Source of the DNA: Shimia_B sp038527375 | Lineage (GTDB): Bacteria > Pseudomonadota > Alphaproteobacteria > Rhodobacterales > Rhodobacteraceae | DNA length: 13,229 nucleotides | Assembly (NCBI GenBank): GCA_038527375.1 | Contig: JBCBFU010000070.1 | Span: 1 to 13,229 of the forward strand | Reading direction: 5' to 3' | Part shown: piece after piece, positions 1 to 4,876 of the stretch | Layout: each line of letters begins with the position of its first letter | How positions within the stretch are numbered: the stretch's first letter is position 1 | The notes under the pieces: generated by a model | What the model was told of the DNA's origin: nothing | What the model saw: the letters and a program-made list of their open reading frames with translations, nothing else | Databases searched by the model: none | Position numbers and translations under genes: made by a program

Positions 1-387
1 GCCCAGCGCAGAGCCAGCCGCCAGGCGTTCAGGCGCGATGTAGAGCAGCTTCAGATCGCCGGTTTCAATCGCGTCCCAGACGGCATCCGTTTCTTCATCC
101 GTGTTGTTGGATGTCAGCGCGCCTGCACAGACACCCGCAGCCTGCAAAGCGCGCACCTGATCACGCATCAGGGCAATCAGGGGGGAGATGACGACGGTGA
201 TCCCGTCACGCAGAAGTGCAGGAAGCTGAAAGCACAAGGATTTGCCGCCGCCCGTGGGCATGATGGCCAGCACGTTGTCGCCCCGGGTGACCGCAGACAC
301 GATGTCTGCCTGTCCGGGCCGGAAGGCGTCGAAACCAAAGACCGTGCGAAGGGTGTCGTGCCCAACGGGATCCGCTGCATCATACAT
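1..387 (-). CDS. recQ: ATP-dependent DNA helicase RecQ (N-terminal part, cut by window edge)
   Basis: RecQ is a superfamily 2 3'-5' DNA helicase that unwinds recombination and stalled-fork intermediates in the cytoplasm. Only the first 129 codons are present; the frame stays open through position 1. The protein begins MYDAADPVGHDTL. Visible motifs in order: motif 0 FGFDAFRPGQ (residues 18-26) with its adenine-sensing Gln26, Walker A/motif I MPTGGGKS (43-50), the Ia-like block VVISPLIALMRDQV (65-78), and YIAPERL (116-122). These are diagnostic for RecQ. The ATG at 385-387 is the only ATG between the upstream in-frame stop (439-441) and motif 0. The Shine-Dalgarno before it is weak. The DEAH, RQC and HRDC regions lie outside the window. 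The family call is very secure; the exact start is less so. Confidence 0.93.
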   Translation of the reverse strand, partial: MYDAADPVGHDTLRTVFGFDAFRPGQADIVSAVTRGDNVLAIMPTGGGKSLCFQLPALLRDGITVVISPLIALMRDQVRALQAAGVCAGALTSNNTDEETDAVWDAIETGDLKLLYIAPERLAAGSALG

Positions 388-407
388 CGCGGAGGGGACC
401 TGTTCTT

Positions 408-429
408 GATTGGCTGCTCTTATCCAATC
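408..429. repeat. Short inverted repeat in the recQ leader
   Basis: GATTGG (408-413) and CCAATC (424-429) are perfect 6-bp arms around a 10-nt loop, in the untranslated leader of recQ. An AT-rich stretch (about 437-455) just upstream could hold the recQ promoter, but no convincing -35/-10 pair was seen. It could be a minor hairpin, an operator or chance. Confidence 0.3.
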
Positions 430-471
430 GGTCCCATATTAATAAACTTTGAACAAGGCTGAATGGGTGGA

Positions 472-500
472 GGGCGGCAACATGTTGCGGGCTGCCGCCC
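472..500 (-). repeat. Hairpin just downstream of yggT, with nested palindrome
   Basis: GGGCGGCA (472-479) and TGCCGCCC (493-500) form a perfect 8-bp stem with a 13-nt loop, starting 8 bp after the yggT stop codon. The 12-bp perfect palindrome GCAACATGTTGC (477-488) overlaps its arm and loop, so two folds compete. The position suits a transcript-ending or RNA-stabilising hairpin for yggT. There is no T-tract on the minus-strand side (the next bases are TCCACCC), so it is not a standard intrinsic terminator. Confidence 0.45.
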
Positions 501-508
501 ATCTGCAC

Positions 509-796
509 CTACATAAAGACGCCCGCGTTGTTGATCAGGATGATCCGCAGCGCGTAGATGATCAGCAGTGCCACCAGCGGGGCAAGGTCGATCCCGCCCA
601 TCTGTGGCAGGATGTTGCGGATGGGGCTGTAGATCGGCTCGAGTATCCGGTTCAGCCCGTACCAGATTTGCGCCACCAACTGCTGGCTCATGTTCAACAC
701 GTTGAACGCGATCAGCCAGCTCATGATGAAGTGGGCAAAGATGAAAAACGTCGCCACATCCAGCAGCAACATGATGATCTGAAAGAGGCTGGTCAT
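509..796 (-). CDS. YggT family membrane protein
   Basis: A small integral membrane protein of 95 residues. The first hydrophobic segment spans about residues 5-35 and a second about residues 71-90. Between them is the typical family block with NRILEPIYSPIRNILPQMGGID (around residues 49-70), where the E-P-x-x-x-P-x-R pattern is recognisable. YggT proteins (Pfam YGGT) are widespread; they are linked to osmotic tolerance or cell-envelope and division functions, and their biochemical role is unsettled. The ATG at 794-796 is chosen because GAGGAG stands 8 nt upstream and the family begins at the hydrophobic segment; the reading frame is open further upstream but that extension looks non-coding. 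It is transcribed toward recQ and divergently from the thioesterase gene. Confidence 0.88.
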   Translation of the reverse strand: MTSLFQIIMLLLDVATFFIFAHFIMSWLIAFNVLNMSQQLVAQIWYGLNRILEPIYSPIRNILPQMGGIDLAPLVALLIIYALRIILINNAGVFM

Positions 797-825
797 TGGG
801 GCCGCTCCTCGCTTGGGTTTGGAAA

Positions 826-855
826 CAGGTAGGCGGCTGTCCCCTTGCGCGCAAG
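826..855 (-). promoter_or_regulatory. Possible yggT promoter overlapping a 12-bp palindrome
   Basis: On the minus strand TTGCGC (849-854) is followed after 17 nt by TACCTG (826-831), a weak but correctly spaced sigma70-like pair ahead of yggT. The -35 hexamer sits inside CTTGCGCGCAAG (844-855), a perfect 12-bp palindrome that could be an operator. This rests on pattern only. Confidence 0.28.
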
Positions 856-910
856 AACCTTCCGCCGGGTCACGGTTGACGCGGACGTAAGGTGATGCAG
901 GTTCGCACCC

Positions 911-1459
911 ATGTACCCCTTTGCCCGTCTTGCCCTTACCCTCGCTGCCGCCCGGCGGATGCCGCCCATGGATTTGCTGGATGTCCACATCTCGCAACAC
1001 CGGGTGTCGCCCCTGGATTGCGATATCTTTGTCGAGATGAACAACGGGCGCATCCTGACGCTCTATGAATTCGGGCGCTTTCAGGCCGCCGTACGGATCG
1101 GGCTTTGGCGGGTGCTCAAGGAAAAGGGCTGGGGCCTCGCTGTCGCCGGTGCCTCGGTCCGCTACCGCAAGCGGTTGGTGCCTTTTGAACGGTACGAACA
1201 ACGAACCCGCCTTCTGGGCTGGGATGAGCGCTTTACCTATATCGAACAGGGCATGTTCAAGCGGTCGGGCGAATGCGCCAACCACTGCCTGTTCCGCACC
1301 GCGGTCGTGGCCAATCACCGATCCGTGCCCATGGCCGAGGTCGCCGTGGCGCTGGACAAGGATCCAACATCCCCGCCCCTGCCCGCATGGGCCCAAAACT
1401 GGGTCGAGGCCGAGGCGACCCGCGACTGGCCCCCCATGCAGGACACATTTGCCACGTAA
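911..1459 (+). CDS. Acyl-CoA thioesterase-like hotdog protein (THEM6/4HBT_2 type)
   Basis: A 182-residue protein of the single-hotdog thioesterase superfamily. The segment around D36-C-D-I-F-V-E-M-N-N-G-R47, followed by a helix rich in aromatic and aliphatic residues (LYEFGRFQAAVRIGL), matches the 4HBT_2 pattern, in which an Asp/Glu and the M-N-N-G-R turn line the acyl-CoA site. A basic pre-strand R-Y-R-K-R-L (84-89) and the F-x-Y-I-E-Q strand (108-113) also fit. Family members hydrolyse fatty-acyl or aryl-CoA thioesters; the substrate cannot be read from sequence. The ATG at 911 is preferred over internal ATGs at 959 and 968 because bacterial relatives typically start with the same MYPF-x-R-L-A helix. 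The Shine-Dalgarno is weak, and TTGACG at 876-881 may be a -35 element close to the start. The length is normal. Confidence 0.8.
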   Translation: MYPFARLALTLAAARRMPPMDLLDVHISQHRVSPLDCDIFVEMNNGRILTLYEFGRFQAAVRIGLWRVLKEKGWGLAVAGASVRYRKRLVPFERYEQRTRLLGWDERFTYIEQGMFKRSGECANHCLFRTAVVANHRSVPMAEVAVALDKDPTSPPLPAWAQNWVEAEATRDWPPMQDTFAT

Positions 1460-1514
1460 TCTGGCAATGACGTCAGGGATTACTTTACGCATCCGCACCG
1501 CCCCCGTTTAGTGA

Positions 1515-1530
1515 CCAAAGGGAACTTTGG
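1515..1530 (+). repeat. GNRA-capped hairpin in the leader of the MFS gene
   Basis: CCAAAG (1515-1520), GGAA loop and CTTTGG (1525-1530) form a perfect 6-bp stem with a GNRA-type tetraloop. The stem runs directly into the G-rich Shine-Dalgarno (GGGGGGAG, 1529-1536) of the MFS gene, so folding could affect ribosome access. No T-run follows, so it is unlikely to be the thioesterase terminator. Confidence 0.45.
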
Positions 1531-1543
1531 GGGGAGAGCAAGC

Positions 1544-2947
1544 ATGGCCGAGGTCAGCTTGAAGAAGCGCATCTGGGGCTGGATGGCCTTTGATTGGGCG
1601 ACACAGCCGTTTTACACGCTGGGCCTGACATTCATTTTCGGACCGTATTTCGCGGATGTCGTGTCGCAGTATTTCCTGACGACGGGCCTTGATGAACAGG
1701 CCGCCGATGCGCAGGCGCAATCGGTCTGGTCGCTGGGTCAGGCGGTCGCCGGACTGTTCATTGCAATCACCGCCCCGATCCTTGGGGCTTATGCGGACAG
1801 CACGGGACGCAGGATGCCTTGGCTGATCCTCTTTGCCGTTGTCTATGTGATCGGGTCGTGGCTGCTGTGGTTCATGGTGCCAGATGGGTCGGCTTGGCTG
1901 TTCTGCCTGATCGCGTTTTCTGTTGCCTTTGTGGCCGCCGAATTCGCGCTGATCTTTACCAACGCAATCCTGCCCTCGCTGGGGGATCAGGACGAGATCG
2001 GCAAGATCTCCGGCGACGGGGCGGCGCTCGGGTATTGGGGCGGGCTGGTGTCCCTGCTGATCATGCTGGCGCTGTTTTTTGAGCTGGATACCGAGGCCGG
2101 CACGACCGCGGCGGGCCTGTCGCCGCCCTTTGGGCTGGACGGCACCCAGCGCGAGGGGACGCGCGCCGTTGGTCCCTTTATCGCGATCTGGTTCATGGTC
2201 TTCATGATCCCCTATTTCATCTACGTCCGCGAAGGCCGCGCGCCCAACCGTCAAGGCGGGATGCGGCAGGCCCTCGGCGATCTGGGCACATCGCTGCGCA
2301 ATGTCGTCAAGCGGCGCAGCCTTTTGAACTTCTTGCTTTCGTCCATGTTCTACCGCGATGCGCTGAATGCGCTTTACGCCTTTGGCGGGGTCTACGCGGT
2401 TCTGGTGCTGGACTGGCAGCTGATGCAAATTGCGATCTTTGGGATCGTGGGCGTCATCACGGCCGCCGTTGGCACCACGATTGCTGGCCGATTTGACCGC
2501 GCGAGGGGGCCCCGGCCGGTCATCATGTTCTGCATCTGGACGCTGATCCTTGTCAGCTTTGCCATCGTGTCGACCAGCCGCGAATTTGCGTTCTTCGTGA
2601 TGCCACTCTCCGAAGGCTCGATCGTGCCGGACGCAATCCTCTACATCTGCGGGTCGCTCATTGGCGCGGCGGGTGGCGGCATCTATTCGGCCTCGCGGTC
2701 GATGATGGTGCGGCATACCCATCCGGAACGCCCGACAGAGGCGTTTGGCCTGTTTGCCCTGTCCGGTAAGGCCACCGCGTTCCTCGCGCCCGCGCTGATC
2801 GCGGCCTTTACCTACTTCCTGCAGGACGCGCGGCTTGGCTTTACACCCGTGATTGGCCTTTTCCTGATCGGCCTCTTCTTGCTACGCTGGGTCAACCCCG
2901 AGGGAGATCGCGCAGAATGGTCAAAATCCTCCATCCCCGCACCCTGA
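1544..2947 (+). CDS. MFS transporter, UMF1/Atg22-like family
   Basis: A 467-residue polytopic membrane protein with about 12 hydrophobic segments. The N-terminal block with FDWATQPFYTLGLTFIFGPYF (just after the KKRIWG start) is typical of the UMF1 (unknown major facilitator 1) group of bacterial Atg22-like carriers. An MFS-type loop with D-S-T-G-R-R-x-P-W follows the second membrane segment, and a second-half counterpart G-R-F-D-R-A-R-G-P-R-P sits at the start of the equivalent helix hairpin. The substrate is unknown; family members are annotated as permeases or effluxers in the inner membrane. The ATG at 1544 has a strong Shine-Dalgarno (GGGGAG, 7 nt away). A GTG at 1511 would add 11 residues encoded by the hairpin leader and is rejected. 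The 3' end overlaps the endopeptidase gene by 31 bp, so the two are probably cotranscribed. Confidence 0.88.
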   Translation: MAEVSLKKRIWGWMAFDWATQPFYTLGLTFIFGPYFADVVSQYFLTTGLDEQAADAQAQSVWSLGQAVAGLFIAITAPILGAYADSTGRRMPWLILFAVVYVIGSWLLWFMVPDGSAWLFCLIAFSVAFVAAEFALIFTNAILPSLGDQDEIGKISGDGAALGYWGGLVSLLIMLALFFELDTEAGTTAAGLSPPFGLDGTQREGTRAVGPFIAIWFMVFMIPYFIYVREGRAPNRQGGMRQALGDLGTSLRNVVKRRSLLNFLLSSMFYRDALNALYAFGGVYAVLVLDWQLMQIAIFGIVGVITAAVGTTIAGRFDRARGPRPVIMFCIWTLILVSFAIVSTSREFAFFVMPLSEGSIVPDAILYICGSLIGAAGGGIYSASRSMMVRHTHPERPTEAFGLFALSGKATAFLAPALIAAFTYFLQDARLGFTPVIGLFLIGLFLLRWVNPEGDRAEWSKSSIPAP

Positions 2948-3843
2948 TCGCCGCCATGGCGGTTGTCCTCGCGGGCTGCGGCCCGTCCGAGGACAGCGCA
3001 AGCGCGCAAAGCGCGTCGGTGGACGTCTCTCGCGCGGGCACCGGCCCCATTGCCAAGACGCTGTTCGGCGCGGCCAAGGAGGGATCTGCCCAGCGCGCGC
3101 AGCCCATCGGTGGCTATGCGCGCGGCTGTCAGGCAGGCGCGGTCGCCCTGCCCGAAAGCGGCCCCACATGGCAGGCCATGCGTCTGAGCCGGAACCGCTA
3201 TTGGGCGCAGCCCGTCACCGTCGACTACGTCAAGGAGCTCAGCCGCAAGGTCGCCCGCCTCGACGGGTGGGAGGGGCTTTATATCGGGGATATGAGCCAG
3301 CCGCGCGGCGGGCCCATGCTGACCGGCCATCGCAGCCACCAGAGCGGGCTCGACATCGACATCTGGATGCTGCCGCCCCGCCAGCTCGATCTCAGCGTGA
3401 ATGCGCGCGAAAACATCTCGTCCATTTCCATGCGCAGGGCGGCTGGCGCGTACACGAATGACCGCTGGACCCAAGAACACCGCGAGGTCCTGAAACTCGC
3501 CGCGAGTGATCCACGTGTGGCGCGTATCTTTGTGTTCCCCGGTGCCAAGGTCGACATGTGCAACCGCGAGACCGGGAACCGCGCCTACCTGCGTAAAATC
3601 CGGCCATGGTGGGGGCATCACTATCATTTCCATGTCCGGCTGAACTGCCCCGCCGGGGCAACGGGCTGCACCGATCAGGCACCGCCCCCACCTGGCGATG
3701 GCTGCGCGGAGGCCGAAGGCTGGGTGGACCGCATCCTGAACCCGCCTCCCCCTGATCCCAACGCGACGCCTGCGCCGCCCCGGCGCGAGCTTGTGCTGGG
3801 GGATCTGCCGCAGGCTTGCGAGGCTGTCCTCGCGTCGCAGTAA
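2917..3843 (+). CDS. mepA: Penicillin-insensitive murein endopeptidase (MepA, M74), lipoprotein form
   Basis: A 308-residue zinc peptidase of the MepA/LAS fold that cleaves D-alanyl-meso-diaminopimelate cross-links in periplasmic peptidoglycan. The N-terminus has a basic start, a hydrophobic stretch and a lipobox LAG-C with Cys21, so the protein is likely a lipid-anchored periplasmic enzyme. Zinc and catalytic motifs are intact: GHRSHQSGLDIDIW (137-150; His138, His141, Asp146, Asp148) and WWGHHYHFHVRLNCP (231-245; His234, His235, His237, His239). Several cysteines (71, 215, 244, 251, 263, 301) could form disulfides. The C-terminal tail is proline-rich (PPPPG at 256-260, PPPP at 276-279) with a final conserved-looking ELVLGDLPQAC block. 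The ATG at 2917 has GAGGGAGA upstream and lies inside the MFS 3' end. The M74 call is very secure; the lipid anchor is inferred. Confidence 0.93.
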   Translation: MVKILHPRTLIAAMAVVLAGCGPSEDSASAQSASVDVSRAGTGPIAKTLFGAAKEGSAQRAQPIGGYARGCQAGAVALPESGPTWQAMRLSRNRYWAQPVTVDYVKELSRKVARLDGWEGLYIGDMSQPRGGPMLTGHRSHQSGLDIDIWMLPPRQLDLSVNARENISSISMRRAAGAYTNDRWTQEHREVLKLAASDPRVARIFVFPGAKVDMCNRETGNRAYLRKIRPWWGHHYHFHVRLNCPAGATGCTDQAPPPPGDGCAEAEGWVDRILNPPPPDPNATPAPPRRELVLGDLPQACEAVLASQ

Positions 3844-3864
3844 CCCTGCTGGTCGCAAAACCTC

Positions 3865-3893
3865 TTGCCAAGGGCACGGGCGCAGCTTAGGAC
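3865..3893 (+). promoter_or_regulatory. Candidate sigma70-like promoter for the VUT transporter gene
   Basis: TTGCCA (3865-3870) and TAGGAC (3888-3893) are separated by 17 nt and lie in the 114-bp gap between mepA and the VUT gene. The -35 matches 5 of 6 consensus bases; the -10 is poor. The rest of the gap shows only a GCCGG/CCGGC dyad and no recognised riboswitch. Confidence 0.35.
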
Positions 3894-3957
3894 GCGCACC
3901 GCCGGAGCGATCCCCGCCCGGCCAAGTGCCGCACCCTTGTCAAAACGGACCCATCAC

Positions 3958-4575
3958 ATGACCCGCACCCATATTCCCGGCATTCTTGCCATGGCCGCCA
4001 TCGTTGTGGCCTCGAACATCCTCGTTCAGTTCCTGTTCGGAAACTGGCTGACCTGGGGGGCGTTCACCTATCCGCTGGCCTTCCTCGTGACCGACCTCAT
4101 GAACCGCTTTTACGGGGCCAAAGCCGCCCGGCAGGTTGTGTTCGTGGGCTTTATCGTCGGCGTCTTCTGCTCGCTGATCGGCACGCAAATCATCGGCGAA
4201 TTCGGCCCGCTGGTCACGCTGCGCATCGCGCTGGGATCGGGCCTTGCCTTCCTGACGGCGCAACTGATCGACGTTGCGATCTTTGACCGCCTGCGCGAAG
4301 GGTCGTGGTGGCGCGCGCCGCTGGCCTCGACGCTTATCGGATCGACCGTGGACACCGCGTTGTTCTTCTTCATCGCCTTCTCGGCAACGCTGAACATGGT
4401 GGAACCGGCCAACATGCCCACATGGGCGCAAGAGGGCGTGCCTCTGTTGGGCGCAGGCCCGGTGGTGCCGCTCTGGGTGTCGCTGGCTGTGGCGGACTGG
4501 GGCGTGAAACTGTCGCTCGCACTCATCGCGCTGATCCCGTTCCGCCTGATCGTTGGGCAGCGCGCCGCGGCGTGA
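3958..4575 (+). CDS. VUT family transporter, YhhQ-like (probable queuosine-precursor uptake)
   Basis: A 205-residue inner-membrane protein with about six hydrophobic segments. The block with YPLAFLVTDLMNRFYGAKAARQVVF (roughly residues 41-64) carries the T-D-L-x-N-R-x-[FY]-G signature of the VUT/DUF165 family. E. coli YhhQ of this family imports queuosine precursors preQ0 and preQ1, which supports a nucleobase-precursor role, but no queuosine gene is visible here to confirm it. A second T-D-like motif (I-G-S-T-V-D-T-A-L-F-F, about 136-146) lies in a later helix, also a family hallmark. The ATG at 3958 is chosen because the family begins a few residues before the first helix; there is no clear Shine-Dalgarno. 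A TTG-initiated extension to 3865 would be Arg/Pro-rich, unlike the family, and is rejected. The length is close to normal. Confidence 0.85.
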   Translation: MTRTHIPGILAMAAIVVASNILVQFLFGNWLTWGAFTYPLAFLVTDLMNRFYGAKAARQVVFVGFIVGVFCSLIGTQIIGEFGPLVTLRIALGSGLAFLTAQLIDVAIFDRLREGSWWRAPLASTLIGSTVDTALFFFIAFSATLNMVEPANMPTWAQEGVPLLGAGPVVPLWVSLAVADWGVKLSLALIALIPFRLIVGQRAAA

Positions 4576-4576
4576 C

Positions 4577-4591
4577 ACCACATGCTGTGGT
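4577..4591. repeat. Inverted repeat between VUT gene and the leader element
   Basis: ACCACA (4577-4582), TGC loop and TGTGGT (4586-4591) form a perfect 6-bp stem right after the VUT stop codon and 6 bp before the TTGACT -35-like hexamer. It could be an operator or a weak 3'-end hairpin; no T-run follows. Confidence 0.35.
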
Positions 4592-4597
4592 CATCTC

Positions 4598-4626
4598 TTG
4601 ACTTTGATCGCGCCCATGCAAAACTC
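4598..4626 (+). promoter_or_regulatory. Candidate promoter of the structured leader / small RNA
   Basis: TTGACT (4598-4603) matches the sigma70 -35 consensus at 5 of 6 bases. The hexamer 17 nt downstream (AAACTC, 4621-4626) is a poor -10, and no better one is seen at allowed spacing. If used, transcription would begin around 4632-4636, about 12-15 nt before the extended Shine-Dalgarno. Confidence 0.3.
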
Positions 4627-4646
4627 AAACGCATAGGCGAAACATC

Positions 4647-4664
4647 AGAAAGGAGGTGATCCAG
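4647..4664 (+). promoter_or_regulatory. Extended Shine-Dalgarno, complementary to the whole 16S rRNA 3' end
   Basis: AGAAAGGAGGTGATCCAG (18 nt) is the perfect complement of the common bacterial 16S rRNA 3' terminus (CTGGATCACCTCCTTTCT). Ordinary Shine-Dalgarno sequences match 4-8 nt. The core GGAGG is 7 nt before a GTG codon (4664-4666), an ideal spacing, so it acts as a ribosome site or a ribosome-capturing sequence. Confidence 0.7.
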
Positions 4665-4720
4665 TGTCAATGAAGGTTCTGGAGAATGCGGGCGGAACAA
4701 CTGGGGAGGCACGCCGTTAG
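4664..4720 (+). CDS. 18-codon small ORF behind the extended Shine-Dalgarno
   Basis: GTG (4664) to TAG (4718-4720) encodes MSMKVLENAGGTTGEARR. An in-frame ATG at 4670 is an alternative start, but the GTG is at the better distance (7 nt) from GGAGG. The peptide is too short for a family assignment and shows no run of one amino acid as in classical amino-acid attenuators, no membrane segment and no toxin-like features. Its 3' half encodes the 5' arms of P1, of the crossing stem and of P2, and its stop codon lies inside P2. A translating or terminating ribosome would therefore melt the RNA fold. That arrangement suggests a regulatory leader peptide, though the ORF may be incidental to an RNA function. 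Confidence 0.45.
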   Translation: MSMKVLENAGGTTGEARR

Positions 4721-4791
4721 GGCAACCCCTGACGCAGCAATGCGTCCCAGTTGGCCGGATGGTCTAACCGTCCCAGCCTCCGTAACATTCG

Positions 4792-4824
4792 AAGGGCCGT
4801 CCCATCGCCGGGGCGGCCCTTTTT
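4792..4824 (+). terminator. Strong intrinsic terminator before the dehydrogenase gene
   Basis: A stem of 11-12 bp pairs 4792-4803 with 4810-4821 around the 6-nt loop ATCGCC. It is almost all G-C with one G-U, and is followed directly by TTTTT (4820-4824). It ends 52 nt before the dehydrogenase start codon, so it either closes the upstream RNA or works as an attenuator. Confidence 0.88.
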
Positions 4825-4832
4825 GCATCCCC

Positions 4833-4859
4833 TTCCCGGGTATGGCTAAGTGCCGGGAA
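4833..4859. repeat. Inverted repeat between terminator and dehydrogenase start
   Basis: TTCCCGG (4833-4839) and CCGGGAA (4853-4859) are perfect 7-bp arms with a 13-nt spacer, directly before the GGGGGAGGA Shine-Dalgarno (4862-4870). It may be a regulator-binding site or leader hairpin. The spacer holds TATGGCTAAG, a possible but unconvincing -10. Confidence 0.4.
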
Positions 4860-4876
4860 ATGGGGGAGGAAGAAAC

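Larger units (their letters stand above)
4640..4824 (+). ncRNA. Structured RNA element with small ORF, pseudoknot potential and its own terminator
   Basis: Seen directly: a set of mutually consistent stems in a 185-nt interval. P1 pairs CAACTGGG (4698-4705) with CCCAGTTG (4746-4753). P2 is an 8-bp hairpin (4715-4722 with 4727-4734, CAAC loop). P3 is a 5-bp hairpin capped by GCAA (4732-4736 with 4741-4745) sharing three bases with P2. P4 is a 6-bp hairpin (4757-4762 with 4768-4773). A further 6-bp stem pairs GGAGGC (4705-4710) with GCCTCC (4776-4781), crossing P1 to give a pseudoknot. The element ends in a strong intrinsic terminator. It matches no RNA family I recognise. Inference: a small RNA, a dual-function mRNA or an attenuating leader for the downstream dehydrogenase gene. 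Boundaries are approximate. Confidence 0.55.

Noticed and set aside
509..1498. One long minus-strand 329-residue protein
   Set aside because: Only the last 95 residues look like a real protein (YggT). The upstream part mirrors the thioesterase gene on the other strand, and a good ribosome site precedes the internal ATG at 796.
1508..2722. Long minus-strand frame opposite the MFS gene
   Set aside because: The translation is rich in Arg, His, Asp, Gln and Pro with no domain, typical of antisense frames in GC-rich genes; the plus-strand frame is a clear MFS transporter.
2812..3858. Long minus-strand frame opposite mepA
   Set aside because: It is a shadow of the M74 peptidase gene, whose zinc motifs and lipobox are unmistakable.
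4698..4781. HDV-like self-cleaving ribozyme
   Set aside because: The strand order fits, but the junction between the P4-like hairpin and the crossing stem is only two bases (4774-4775). It cannot hold the catalytic C and the following purines, and the first P1 base is C rather than the usual G.
4640..4830. SRP RNA, tmRNA, RNase P RNA, 6S RNA or a known riboswitch (cobalamin, TPP, SAM, glycine, c-di-GMP, ZTP, fluoride)
   Set aside because: None of the hallmark consensus segments of these families was found in the region by eye, and the length and end structure do not fit.
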